Position numbers and translations under genes: made by a program. From the IMG/VR virus record IMGVR_UViG_3300023278_002223, positions 1 through 64,000 of that record: 64,000 bases of DNA; one strand, given 5' to 3'. The notes below the pieces were generated by a model. That model saw nothing but the letters and a program-made list of their open reading frames with translations. It had not been told where the DNA came from and searched no databases. This DNA comes from a virus. Of the stretch, positions 42,066 through 50,700 are shown in pieces (position 1 is the stretch's first letter; each line of letters opens with the position of its first letter).

Positions 42066-42873
42066 TGGAGTCCCTCGCTTCTTCTGCCAACCTGCGCCTC
42101 TCGGCCCACGGAGCGAAATTATCAGTGTTCATGAAGTGTAGAAGAGGCACATTCTTTAGTAGATAGATTCTTCCGAAACCAGCATCCCTAAAGCCCTCAC
42201 AGATACTAACGTGCTCTACGTCAGTCTCCTGGTGTTTGCTAGAAGAGGAGAACCTTAGACCGTCAATAAATGGCTGGGCTTTGTAGGCACACAGACCATT
42301 GAAGGTGGAGTAGACTGGAGCTTCATCTTTTAAGAACTTGAATGGAGTGCATGTCCACCAGATGTCAAGCTCCTCTCCCCTAGTAGCCCACTTATCAAAG
42401 AGCTCCATGTGAGGTCTCTGGATGTCGGCGTGTAAGGAGTATCCAGAAGCCATGTCCGCAAAGCCACCTTCTCCAACAGCCCCTAGGAGCTTGGATAGAG
42501 CGGTTGCCTCCCACACGTAGTCAGCATCGAACCAGACTACATAGTCATAGGAGTCTAGGTCGCTAACCTGATCCATTGCGGCATTCCTAAATGCTGCCAT
42601 TTGGTTGATTCTCTCTTTTGACACAACGCTAGGGAAGTGAACCTTGTCTGTGATTTCAAATGCCGTAAACATTGATCCAAAATTAGATGGCTTCTCCCAC
42701 CCCTCTATGGCCTCTTTGGTGGAGTCCGATGAGTCGTTCTCGTAGAAGGACGCACTGAACTCATACTTGTCTGACAGGGCCTCCATTTGGGCAGTAGCCG
42801 CAACTAGAACCGATGGGAGCATTTTGGCTGAGTCCCTGCAAATCATGCAGAGCAATACTTTTTCTCTAGACAT
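42058..42873 (-). CDS. Glycosyltransferase (CAP59/GT69-like)
   Basis: 271 aa from ATG 42873, with AAGGAGG 4 bases upstream; the frame extends to 42903 but without a site. Matches the CAP59_mtransfer pattern: FYENDSSDSTKEAIEGWEKP, then AAFRNAAMDQVSDLDSYDYVVWFDADYVWE where DAD is the metal-binding DxD, and a later WTCTPFKFL and EHVSICEGFRDAGFGRIYLLKNVPLLHF. Such enzymes add mannose or similar sugars. It overlaps both neighbours by 8 bases. Confidence 0.65.
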   Translation of the reverse strand: MSREKVLLCMICRDSAKMLPSVLVAATAQMEALSDKYEFSASFYENDSSDSTKEAIEGWEKPSNFGSMFTAFEITDKVHFPSVVSKERINQMAAFRNAAMDQVSDLDSYDYVVWFDADYVWEATALSKLLGAVGEGGFADMASGYSLHADIQRPHMELFDKWATRGEELDIWWTCTPFKFLKDEAPVYSTFNGLCAYKAQPFIDGLRFSSSSKHQETDVEHVSICEGFRDAGFGRIYLLKNVPLLHFMNTDNFAPWAERRRLAEEARDSSG

Positions 42874-44998
42874 CGGTCCTCCTTCGGATGATATAACAAA
42901 CACTGTTTGTAAGTTGGTCCAAGTGAAGAGCGGTGTTGCAGTAGTTAGACTTTAAGCCCTCCACGTTAGAATTCTTAACTAGCTGATTGTGGGTGTTAAT
43001 AACGTTGGCGGTGTCTTCGGATAGGGCAAGCATGAGGCTGCTCTCTTTGCCAACCACCTCTCTTCGACACAGAAGCCTAGGGCTACTGATAGTTCTATTA
43101 AGATCCAGTCCCCAGGAGTTTTCAGCCAGGGTAACCAGTGTCATAGATCTAGCCACACCGTTGTTGGAGTTTATATCTTTGTTTATGTCAGAGCCGGAGG
43201 GAACAAATTCTTCACCTCCATATAGAAGTAGGGCCCAGTCGTTGTTTGCATGAGCCCTGGCTTCTTCTAGCGCCAGATTCATGTCTGAAGAATGGACGGT
43301 CCTAACATGGTCTGGGACATCCAGGTTCAAAGAGTCTGTTACTACAATAATCTCTGAAGCGTGAGGGAGAAGGCTGTTTAGGGAGAGATCTAAGCCATCA
43401 TTCCACTCCTCAGCCTGTGTTACGATAAGCCCAGTTAGAGACTGCTCGTCCCAGAGGGTTGGGTCTTTAAGCTCTGCATTTAGAACAACTGCTTCCCACT
43501 TCTTGGCACACAAATCCCAAGTATAATGATCTACGGCTGTTTTTCTGGCAGCATTGGCCAACCTGGAGAGCTCTAGGGAGCCATTCTTAGATAGCAACCT
43601 TGAGAATGTTTTCTCCAGATCTGCTCTTGAGAACAGGGCTCTATTCTGCATTGTTTCACACTCGGTGTACATGGAGGCAACCTTTAGAGGAACCCCTCCT
43701 CCATTTCTATTCTTTTCGTACAGAGAGCTGTAGTCTGTGCAAACGATTGGAACTCCACACGCCTTAGCTTCAGTGGCGGGCATTCCGTCCCCCTCACAAA
43801 TGGAAGCTTGGACGTATAGGTCCATTATGTTGTAAACCTTATTGAACTGCTCGTCATTTAGGCCGTTGGCAGTTGATGGGGTGGCAAGGGCGGGAACTCC
43901 GCAGGCTGGGCAAGACTGATTGCCGAAGCCCCAAACGCTAACCCCGTGGTGGTCGCAGTTCTTGCACTTGTATGAGAACAGAACTCTTTGGTTAACCCCA
44001 TACCTATGAATTGATTCTGGGATGTCGAATCCAACATCTGGAATTCCAGTATGAAGAAGAAGCCTAGTGTTCTCTGCATTCTTTGGATCGTTAACGCAGA
44101 AGTTGGCATAGGTTTCGATTAGTCTTGTAAAGAGCTTTCTTGGCTGGTTTCTCATGACTGTGCCAATAATCTTAATACCTGGGTGGATACCCATAGAAGC
44201 CTTTACCTCGGCTTTGTCTAGGGGCTTATACACATCGGTGTCCACTCCGGCCTGACAGACCATTGGTACGTCGATTTCTGGAATGCTGTGCCTCTTTGCC
44301 AGCTCGGTTCTTGATTGGTCCTCAATGACCTTTTTGCCAAAGTGAGAATAGGACATGACCGTATCGACCTCTGAGTATGAACCTAGCCAACTCCACTGCT
44401 GTGGATAGCTGTCAACACAGGCCATCCACACAATGTGAGCCCTCTTCGCGGCTGGTGTCTCAAGAACAAACTTGTCCATCCACCAGTCCCTGTGCATGAG
44501 GATGACGTGTGGTCTGACTTCCTCTAGAACTGCGTCTACTTTAAACTTGCCGAACTGATTGTCCTTGTATTCTGCCTGATACGCCCTGTTCTCTTCGTCA
44601 TTGTCTGGCATGTTGTGGAAGTATGTCCACTCGATTTCAGCCGCCTTCTTCTCTCTTCGAGGGGACTGACCGTAGGCACCTAGCTCAAAGCAGCTAATGT
44701 TTGGGTTCTTGTTTAGCCTCTTGAGGACGTTGTTCATATATGTGCCGAAGCCAGTATGGAGATAGGAGGCTTCTGATATGAATAGGACTCGAAGCTTCTC
44801 CTCCGTGCCATTAACCCCGTTGGCGTGAACACCCTCTGCGATCATCTTGTCCAGAGTCTCGATATCATCAAGACTTGGGTCAAATGTCGCTCCCATGATG
44901 TTGTGTGGGATTTGAAGCCCAGACAGCAAAGATGAGCCGTCCACCTTTTTGATAGAGGGCTTGTTCTTCTTCTTCTTGTTGTTTCTTTTCTTTGACAT
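42866..44998 (-). CDS. GT4-type glycosyltransferase with zinc-ribbon insert and C-terminal domain
   Basis: 710 aa. After a Lys/Arg-rich start (SKKRNNKKKKNK) comes a GT-B fold: LRVLFISEASYLHTGFGTYMNNVLKRL (N-terminal domain), and SICEGDGMPATEAKACGVPIVCTD, the E-x7-E donor-phosphate motif of GT4, near residue 410. Between the two lies a four-cysteine zinc ribbon (CKNCDHHGVSVWGF...CPACG, about residues 340-370), which is unusual for this family. Beyond about residue 520 a second region (SLTGLIVTQAEEWNDGLDLSLNSLLPHASEIIVVTDS) resembles the start of a GT2-type domain but seems incomplete. Presumably builds a surface glycan with the neighbouring enzymes. Confidence 0.7.
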   Translation of the reverse strand: MSKKRNNKKKKNKPSIKKVDGSSLLSGLQIPHNIMGATFDPSLDDIETLDKMIAEGVHANGVNGTEEKLRVLFISEASYLHTGFGTYMNNVLKRLNKNPNISCFELGAYGQSPRREKKAAEIEWTYFHNMPDNDEENRAYQAEYKDNQFGKFKVDAVLEEVRPHVILMHRDWWMDKFVLETPAAKRAHIVWMACVDSYPQQWSWLGSYSEVDTVMSYSHFGKKVIEDQSRTELAKRHSIPEIDVPMVCQAGVDTDVYKPLDKAEVKASMGIHPGIKIIGTVMRNQPRKLFTRLIETYANFCVNDPKNAENTRLLLHTGIPDVGFDIPESIHRYGVNQRVLFSYKCKNCDHHGVSVWGFGNQSCPACGVPALATPSTANGLNDEQFNKVYNIMDLYVQASICEGDGMPATEAKACGVPIVCTDYSSLYEKNRNGGGVPLKVASMYTECETMQNRALFSRADLEKTFSRLLSKNGSLELSRLANAARKTAVDHYTWDLCAKKWEAVVLNAELKDPTLWDEQSLTGLIVTQAEEWNDGLDLSLNSLLPHASEIIVVTDSLNLDVPDHVRTVHSSDMNLALEEARAHANNDWALLLYGGEEFVPSGSDINKDINSNNGVARSMTLVTLAENSWGLDLNRTISSPRLLCRREVVGKESSLMLALSEDTANVINTHNQLVKNSNVEGLKSNYCNTALHLDQLTNSVCYIIRRRTDV

Positions 44999-45018
44999 TT
45001 TTGATCTTTCACAAAGAG

Positions 45019-45046
45019 TGCCCCCCAGACATAAGTCCAGGGGGCA
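45019..45046 (-). terminator. Hairpin between SSB and glycosyltransferase genes
   Basis: On the - strand TGCCCCC / GGGGGCA outer stem with an inner GAC / GTC pair and a small bulge. No T-tract follows, so it may attenuate rather than terminate, keeping sugar genes lower than SSB. Confidence 0.45.
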
Positions 45047-45067
45047 TACACTGCGGGGTTATTTAGA

Positions 45068-45514
45068 CTAAGCGAATGGGTCTTGGTCACCACCGAATGG
45101 ATCAGATCCACCGAAGGCGTTGTCAGTTGCCTCTACGCGAGGGACTCCTGGTGCTGCCACTGGAGCAACGTCCTGCTCAGAACCGCCATTGTCAGCACTG
45201 TCAGTCTCAAGGGAGACCTGGAAGGTGTTGACGCGGTAGGTGGTGCGCTTGATGTCGTTCTTGTCTGTGAACTGAGAAACCTTGAGATTTCCTCGGACCA
45301 AAATGTAGTCATCAGCTTCAACTAGAGCAAGCTGCTCTTCGGTTGCATTCCACATCTCGCACTGGAAGAAAGACTTCTTTCCGCGCTTGTCGGTGTGCTG
45401 AAGGCTCCATGAGGTGACGGTCCTTGGGGTTCCATCATCATTTTGTCCTGCTTGGTTGGTCTTAACGAAGCGGGTTGTTCCCACTAGGTATACGCTGTTT
45501 GTAGTAAGTGCCAT
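45068..45514 (-). CDS. ssb: Single-stranded DNA-binding protein
   Basis: 148 aa from ATG 45514, chosen because GAGAGGAG is 7 bases upstream; the frame runs open to 45610. OB-fold features: MALTTNSVYLVGTTRFVKTN, then SWSLQHTDKRGKKSFFQCEMWN and ILVRGNLKVSQFTDKNDIKRTTYRVNTFQVSL. The C-terminus is acidic, Gly/Pro-rich and ends DPFGGDQDPFA, close in style to the acidic tip through which bacterial SSBs bind partner proteins. CGN arginine codons suggest high expression. Works with the adjacent polymerase and the RecA/helicase block. Confidence 0.8.
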   Translation of the reverse strand: MALTTNSVYLVGTTRFVKTNQAGQNDDGTPRTVTSWSLQHTDKRGKKSFFQCEMWNATEEQLALVEADDYILVRGNLKVSQFTDKNDIKRTTYRVNTFQVSLETDSADNGGSEQDVAPVAAPGVPRVEATDNAFGGSDPFGGDQDPFA

Positions 45515-45549
45515 TAAAGCACTCCTCTCCGTTTGCCCGACTTGGGCTG

Positions 45550-46032
45550 TTAAAGTTTGTCTGGATCGGTCTTGAATGACTTCCAGATTAAGTAAGAAAA
45601 CTTGTCGCAAATAAATTCTTCAAGCTCATCTGTCCTCTTAGACTTCCTTGCTGCCTTTGGTAGGGCAGTGAAGGGGGCGCTGACTAGGACGTGAATTAGC
45701 TCATGTATTACTAGTGTATCCAGGTTGATCTGAAACCCGAAGTGAATTGGTGCATCTCTCAAGAATACGATGGTGGCGCACTGCTCAACTGGGTGGCATT
45801 CTACAACGCAACCCAAGATAATCTCATCCTCTTCCCTCTTGCTACCTGTGGTTGCGAGAATTACTTCGTCCAACCTCTTCTGGTTGGCTAGGATGATCTT
45901 AATATCATACCCATTGAGACCAAGAACCTTCTTCCACTTCCTGACGATTGGCATCAGGACTTTCTTGGTTAGCTTCTTGGGGCCCTCAAATGGGTTGTTG
46001 ACCTCTAGGTGCTCTTTGTTGTCATCAGACAT
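45550..46032 (-). CDS. HExxH metalloprotease-like protein
   Basis: 160 aa. His110-Glu111-Leu-Ile-His114 in LDTLVIHELIHVLVSAP is a zinc-metalloprotease motif, with a likely third ligand among Glu136-Glu139 (RTDELEEFICD). An N-terminal strand-helix region (NGYDIKIILANQKRLDEVILATTGSKREEDE) precedes the active site, as in small minigluzincin-type peptidases. No signal peptide, so it would act inside the cell. Target unknown; lies between polymerase and SSB genes. Confidence 0.6.
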   Translation of the reverse strand: MSDDNKEHLEVNNPFEGPKKLTKKVLMPIVRKWKKVLGLNGYDIKIILANQKRLDEVILATTGSKREEDEIILGCVVECHPVEQCATIVFLRDAPIHFGFQINLDTLVIHELIHVLVSAPFTALPKAARKSKRTDELEEFICDKFSYLIWKSFKTDPDKL

Positions 46033-46043
46033 TTAAGTTGTTC

Positions 46044-49000
46044 CTAAATCTTTTGCATAATATTAATTAGAGGAGTCCCATCTCTGGACATTTTGCCCTC
46101 AACGTAGACTACAGAGCCAGCAGTGGCGGCCTGCTTGTACTTGGAAAACGCCTCATGGAACATAATAGCATCTATCATATAGGTTTTATCAGTTAAACTT
46201 ACGAAAGCCATCTGATTGCCATTTCTATCCTGCTTAAGGGAAACCCTAGATAGTACAGCAATTGTGGCAAACCTCTTGTTGGCCATCTCCCTCTTGATGT
46301 TGATAACCTCGTGAGTCTTCCTCACGTCATCATAAACGTCTACCTCGCAGTAGGTTAGGGGGATGCCAAGATACATAAGCTCCCTAGCAGCCATTGTTCT
46401 TTCACTGGTCGCAGGGTCCGTGAGGTCTTTTAGGTCAGATACGATGCCCTGAATCTTTTCGATCCTCTTTGCTGCTACAACCTTATCGGTGATATTTCCT
46501 TCGGTGAGCCACTTCTGGAAGCAGCTGAACGCTCCAAAGATGTCGTCTGAACCCGGAACACTGATAACCTTTTTGGATCTAGCCGTAGACAGATCAACAT
46601 CCCCGCCACCTCGACACATTACAGATAGGACTTTTAGCTCCTTTGGAGTCATAGCCTTGACGCTTGAGAGCACCATGAACAGCTTGGTTCTTTCAACTCC
46701 CATGAAGTCGAAAGCCCCCGCGAAGCACAGAGCCTCTACTACATCCTTCTTGGCCTTCTTGAGCCCGATCACGAACTCAGCAAGATCGTTGGACTCTTTG
46801 TAAATGTCCTTGACGGTTTTTAGAGACGCCTTGCCAACCTTCTTAATGCTCTGTAGCCCAAAGTAAATGTCTCCGTTGTTTACAGTAAAGTCATGTTCAG
46901 AGTGAGCAATAGAGGGAGGTAGAACCTCAACCCCTCTTAGTTTTGAGTCATAGAAGATCTCCGCGATCTCCTCCTGGGGCTTCTGTTCATTGGAAGAGAG
47001 CTGCAGCAGCGCACAGTAAAACTCTAGTGGGTACTCAAGCTTGGCGAAAGCTGTGGTGTAGGACATCATTGCGTAGGTTAGAGCGTGTGACTTGTTGAAG
47101 CCGTACTCAGCACCCTTCTCAATCCAACCCCATAGCTCCTCGGCAAGAGCGCTGTTCTTGGTCTTCTCGATGCACCCATCTAGGAATCTGTTTTTAAACT
47201 GAGCCATAAGCTTAGGGATCTTCTTACCCACAGCTTTTCTAAGCATGTCCGCCTCCTTGAGGTCGAACCCACCGAAGACCCTCACAACTTCAAGCATTTG
47301 CTCCTGATAAAGCATCACCCCGTAGGTTGTCTCGAAGATTGGTCTAAGCTCTTCGTGCAGAACGTCCCACTCACCCTTGTTCTTGTTCTCAAGGTATTCG
47401 GCAGCCAGACCTGATTCAAGGACAGCTGGTCGGATTAGAGAGATTAGAGCTGCAAGCTCCTCAATGTTAGAAGGTTTAACCTTCCTAGCCCAAGACTCAC
47501 CTAGCTTTGATTCAAGCTGGAAGACGCCCTTGTTGTTTCCTTTGGTTATTAGGTCGTAGACCTTGGAGTTATCGAAGTCACCAACGTTGTCCATGAAGTC
47601 TGGAAGAGCCCTGGAAACCACAGAAAGGGTCTTTAGCCCAAGCACGTCCAACTTCATGTATCCCATCTTTTCGACATCATACATGTCAAACCCAGTGAGT
47701 AGAGACTTCTTCTTTGCGTCCCACACACAGGGCATTTTGCCAAACAGACCCTCGTCAGCGATTAGAACAGCACAAGCGTGGGTCGATCTATTCCTGTTAA
47801 CCCCCTCCAACTTGAAGGCAATCTCGAAGGTTTTCTTCAACATCCTCCTTCTGTCATTGGCGTCAGAGATTAGCTGGTTCTTCTTCCAGGTGTCTTTTGT
47901 CTTTTCGGCTTCGTGTTCCCAGGCTGCAACGTCTTCGTCAACACCCTGTTCGGCTTTCTTTAGGATGGAAGAGCTGTTAATGGCATCCTGCAGCCCGTTG
48001 TTCTTATCTTTAACGTTCTTTGTGAGCCTATTGAGGTACTCATGAGAGAGCCCCAAAACCTTACCCACGTCCTTGATAACGCCCTTGGCGGTCATTGTGG
48101 TGATAGTGATCATTGGCAGAACTCGGTCTTTACCAAACTCTTCTCTTAGATACTGGATCACCTCTTCCCTGCGGTCAATCTGGATGTCAAGATCCACGTC
48201 TGGCATGGACCCTTTTCTCCCGTGATTCCAGAATCTCTCCCAGATCAATCCGTAGCGGATTGGGTCTGCCTTGATCGTAACCTGTAGGAGATACAACACC
48301 AAAGATCCGGCGCATGACCCCCTTCCGTAGTTTCGGATTATTCCGTTGTCATCGCAAAATTTGCAAACATCGGCCACAATCATAAAGTAGTGCTGGAGCC
48401 CAGCGTCCTCGACTTCGGCCAATTCCCTCTGAACACGCTCAACGTACTCATCGCGATTGTCTAGTGTATCAATCCCAAAGTCCTCCCAGTGGGCTCTACA
48501 CCTGTCCTTAAGGGCTCTCATGCATTCTGAATCAGAAAGTCCTTTATATTTTGGGGTCTTCATTCCGCCAAGTTTGATGGTTACATTAACACTGTCAGCA
48601 ATATCCTGAGAGGTCTGAACTTCCTCAGGAGAGAACTTCTGCAGCATCTCCTCCTTGGATTTGTTGTAATAGTCGAAGCCATTGAATACTAGGCGACCCT
48701 TTGTTACACCTTTTGAATGGTCCACTACTGGGGTTTTTAGTGTAGCACGGGCGTCGATGGCCTTCAAGACCTCGTGAGCGAACGTGTCACTTGCGTTAAC
48801 GTAGTGGGAGTCATTACTTGCGACAGATCGCAGCCCAAGCTCCTGGGCCACCTGTCGGCAGTTGTTTAGGATGAGCTCTTGCTCTGGGATGTATATGTTA
48901 TTCTGGTCATTTACGTTCTGGAGCTCTACAAAAGTCCTCTTCTCTCCGAAGATATCCACCATATGCTTGACGTGATCCTTGCCATCTTCGTAAGAATCGT

Positions 49001-49505
49001 GGACAAATGCATGGTTAGATGGGCTGTTCATGCAGCCAGTAAGACATAGGAGCCCCTCGCTGAACTTTCGGAGCATGCTCCAGTCGATCCTTGGGCGATA
49101 GAAGAAGCCCCCATCTTTGTCCACAGGGACGTTAGCCCAGGTGGTGAGCTTGTATAGATTGGATAGGCCCACATTGTTCTGAGCAATGATGGTGATATGG
49201 CGAGACTTGCGCTCTTTCTCCTTATGGTCGTTAGTGAAGTAGAACTCACACCCAGGGATGAACTTAATCCCCTGCTTCTGAGCGGCTTCGTAGCCACGAA
49301 CCAATCCGTGAAGGTTGCCGTGATCGGTGATTGAATATGCATTCTGACCCATCTCAGCAAGCCTAACAACGGCCTCCTCTGGCTTGGCGAGGGCGTCTAG
49401 CAGACTAAAGTGAGTGTGGTTGTGCAGAGAAATATACCCCGTAACGTCCTCAGGGCCGTTCGTGGGAGTTGTCTTGATTTCGCAGTCATGAGGCTTATCG
49501 CACAT
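46044..49505 (-). CDS. dnaE: DNA polymerase III alpha subunit (replicative, C-family)
   Basis: 1153 aa from ATG 49505 (GGAAGG 7 bases upstream; an ATG at 49529 is possible), about the length of bacterial DnaE. PHP domain at the N-terminus (YISLHNHTHFSLLDALAKPEEAV, the HxH metal site and DHGNLHG). Polymerase active-site motifs: GRGSCAGSLVLYLLQVT, and MPDVDLDIQIDRREEVIQYL with the two catalytic Asp, plus the third Asp in MKLDVLGLKTLSV. A C-terminal OB-like region (KMSRDGTPLIN at the end) is visible. It would copy the phage genome; no separate proofreading exonuclease gene was seen in the window. Confidence 0.95.
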   Translation of the reverse strand: MCDKPHDCEIKTTPTNGPEDVTGYISLHNHTHFSLLDALAKPEEAVVRLAEMGQNAYSITDHGNLHGLVRGYEAAQKQGIKFIPGCEFYFTNDHKEKERKSRHITIIAQNNVGLSNLYKLTTWANVPVDKDGGFFYRPRIDWSMLRKFSEGLLCLTGCMNSPSNHAFVHDSYEDGKDHVKHMVDIFGEKRTFVELQNVNDQNNIYIPEQELILNNCRQVAQELGLRSVASNDSHYVNASDTFAHEVLKAIDARATLKTPVVDHSKGVTKGRLVFNGFDYYNKSKEEMLQKFSPEEVQTSQDIADSVNVTIKLGGMKTPKYKGLSDSECMRALKDRCRAHWEDFGIDTLDNRDEYVERVQRELAEVEDAGLQHYFMIVADVCKFCDDNGIIRNYGRGSCAGSLVLYLLQVTIKADPIRYGLIWERFWNHGRKGSMPDVDLDIQIDRREEVIQYLREEFGKDRVLPMITITTMTAKGVIKDVGKVLGLSHEYLNRLTKNVKDKNNGLQDAINSSSILKKAEQGVDEDVAAWEHEAEKTKDTWKKNQLISDANDRRRMLKKTFEIAFKLEGVNRNRSTHACAVLIADEGLFGKMPCVWDAKKKSLLTGFDMYDVEKMGYMKLDVLGLKTLSVVSRALPDFMDNVGDFDNSKVYDLITKGNNKGVFQLESKLGESWARKVKPSNIEELAALISLIRPAVLESGLAAEYLENKNKGEWDVLHEELRPIFETTYGVMLYQEQMLEVVRVFGGFDLKEADMLRKAVGKKIPKLMAQFKNRFLDGCIEKTKNSALAEELWGWIEKGAEYGFNKSHALTYAMMSYTTAFAKLEYPLEFYCALLQLSSNEQKPQEEIAEIFYDSKLRGVEVLPPSIAHSEHDFTVNNGDIYFGLQSIKKVGKASLKTVKDIYKESNDLAEFVIGLKKAKKDVVEALCFAGAFDFMGVERTKLFMVLSSVKAMTPKELKVLSVMCRGGGDVDLSTARSKKVISVPGSDDIFGAFSCFQKWLTEGNITDKVVAAKRIEKIQGIVSDLKDLTDPATSERTMAARELMYLGIPLTYCEVDVYDDVRKTHEVINIKREMANKRFATIAVLSRVSLKQDRNGNQMAFVSLTDKTYMIDAIMFHEAFSKYKQAATAGSVVYVEGKMSRDGTPLINIMQKI

Positions 49506-49887
49506 CTTTAGACCTTCCGTCTGTCTCATCTCTGTCTACAGGTACCCATCTCTTGAGTTTCTTGCAGTACTCTAGACCCAAGTCATTCCTAACTCGGATC
49601 TTGGCCGCTCCCTTTGCTCTACCCCTGCCCAACAAGGCAGTAATCTGGTCTGGGGTGTGGGGCTTTGGCTTTCTTTCGGCTGGTCTCACCTGGGTTGGGT
49701 TCATAATCTTCTTTCTCCAGATATTTGTTACAAGTCTGGTGTAGATTACGCAGAAACCCTTTCTTCTCCCCCTGGAGAGCTCCCTGTATTTCCAGCCATA
49801 ACACCAACCTCCATCGTAAAAGCTTACGAATTCGGATTCAGCTAGGTCTACTGGAGGCTTCGACCAATGTGATGGAAATTCTTGCAT
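49495..49887 (-). CDS. Hypothetical protein next to polymerase
   Basis: 130 aa from ATG 49887 in TAATG overlap with the upstream stop; a GTG at 49896 is also possible. The N-terminal half has an unusual aromatic run (FVSFYDGGWCYGWKYRELSRGRRKG), then a basic Pro-rich linker (RPAERKPKPHTPDQITALLGRGRAKG) and a helical end RNDLGLEYCKKLKRWVPVD. The linker and basic nature suggest nucleic-acid or protein binding. No family recognised. Its stop overlaps the polymerase start region, suggesting coupling. Confidence 0.45.
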   Translation of the reverse strand: MQEFPSHWSKPPVDLAESEFVSFYDGGWCYGWKYRELSRGRRKGFCVIYTRLVTNIWRKKIMNPTQVRPAERKPKPHTPDQITALLGRGRAKGAAKIRVRNDLGLEYCKKLKRWVPVDRDETDGRSKDVR

Positions 49888-50105
49888 TAGATCCACATTC
49901 CTTGGTTAAGTGATCTTTTGAATGTAAGCTGTGTTTCGTAGGCTTCTTGAAAGGTCTCAAAGTTCCCTAGGAACTCCCCATTGTATGTGGACGCCCACCT
50001 GTTTCTACCGAGCCTATCGTCGGTAAGGTTTAGGATTCCTTTTACCTTCATGATCTGTGGGTGCCTGACATAGTAGATGTCAGCCCTAAAATCTGGGTTA
50101 AACAT
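49887..50105 (-). CDS. Hypothetical 72-aa protein
   Basis: Start ATG 50105 overlaps the upstream stop (ATGTTTAA); the frame extends to 50156. Sequence begins MFNPDFRADIYYVRHPQIMK, then RWASTYNGEFLGNFETFQEAYETQL. One alpha/beta domain of ordinary composition. No motif. Tight overlaps on both sides support a real gene. Confidence 0.45.
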   Translation of the reverse strand: MFNPDFRADIYYVRHPQIMKVKGILNLTDDRLGRNRWASTYNGEFLGNFETFQEAYETQLTFKRSLNQGMWI

Positions 50106-50700
50106 TTTTATTAATCTTTCTAGAAATAAGTGCCCATTTATCGTTTTCGTTCCCATAAACCCAGTTGTTGTCGCCCAAATATGAGCCTTCTGGGTATTCG
50201 CTCCTTAAGATGTCGTCCTCTCTGAGGTCGTCACCTTGCCATATCTCTACAACCACAACGTCTTCGTTGGTGTTGTTGTAGGCCGCATGCTTCTCCATCT
50301 TTCCTACAAACACCTCTTGTCCCTCTTCTAGGGTCAAGTCCTCCCCTTCTAATAGCATAGAAAGGGTTCCTTTTTGAACAGACCAGTGCTCAATTCTATG
50401 TTCATGCTGCTGGTAGGACATGGTGCAGCTTGGTTTTACTGTTAGCTCTTTGATTATGTACCCGTCGCCACTTGCAATGTGTCTGAATGAGCCCCATGCG
50501 CTGTCGACGGACCTCCTGCCCCTACTCCAAACCCACTCGTGTACGAAGTACGCACCCAGGGTAGCTGGAACGTGAATAACCAACCAGGAGACTGTGAACA
50601 ATAGCCCTCCAGTGAGGAGGTAGACGATTGCTGCGCCCATTATTGTTGAAAGCGTCTTCCACGTAATGGCCTTATATAGCCATCTTTTGTATGATGTCAT
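50098..50700 (-). CDS. DUF2061 membrane domain fused to a mannose-6-phosphate-isomerase-type cupin
   Basis: 200 aa, start in TAATG overlap. Residues 1-60 match DUF2061: SYKRWLYKAITWKTLSTIMG, then a second hydrophobic helix and GAYFVHEWVWSRGRR, which is the family's K-ITW-----(T) and HE--W signature; this places it in the inner membrane. Residues about 70-190 are a cupin like the C-terminal domain of type II mannose-6-phosphate isomerase/ManC: SGDGYIIKELTVKPSC, SYQQHEHRIEHWSVQKGTLSML, a second acidic strand and KHAAYNN, supplying the metal ligands His-x-His and His. Thus a membrane-tethered sugar isomerase-like enzyme or sugar-binding protein. I know of no such fusion; sugar substrate unknown. 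Confidence 0.7.
   Translation of the reverse strand: MTSYKRWLYKAITWKTLSTIMGAAIVYLLTGGLLFTVSWLVIHVPATLGAYFVHEWVWSRGRRSVDSAWGSFRHIASGDGYIIKELTVKPSCTMSYQQHEHRIEHWSVQKGTLSMLLEGEDLTLEEGQEVFVGKMEKHAAYNNTNEDVVVVEIWQGDDLREDDILRSEYPEGSYLGDNNWVYGNENDKWALISRKINKNV

Noticed and set aside
46044-49505. DpoZ-type polymerase expected with PurZ
   Set aside because: The gene is clearly C-family DnaE with PHP domain, not PolA-like; so the window itself does not contain DpoZ.
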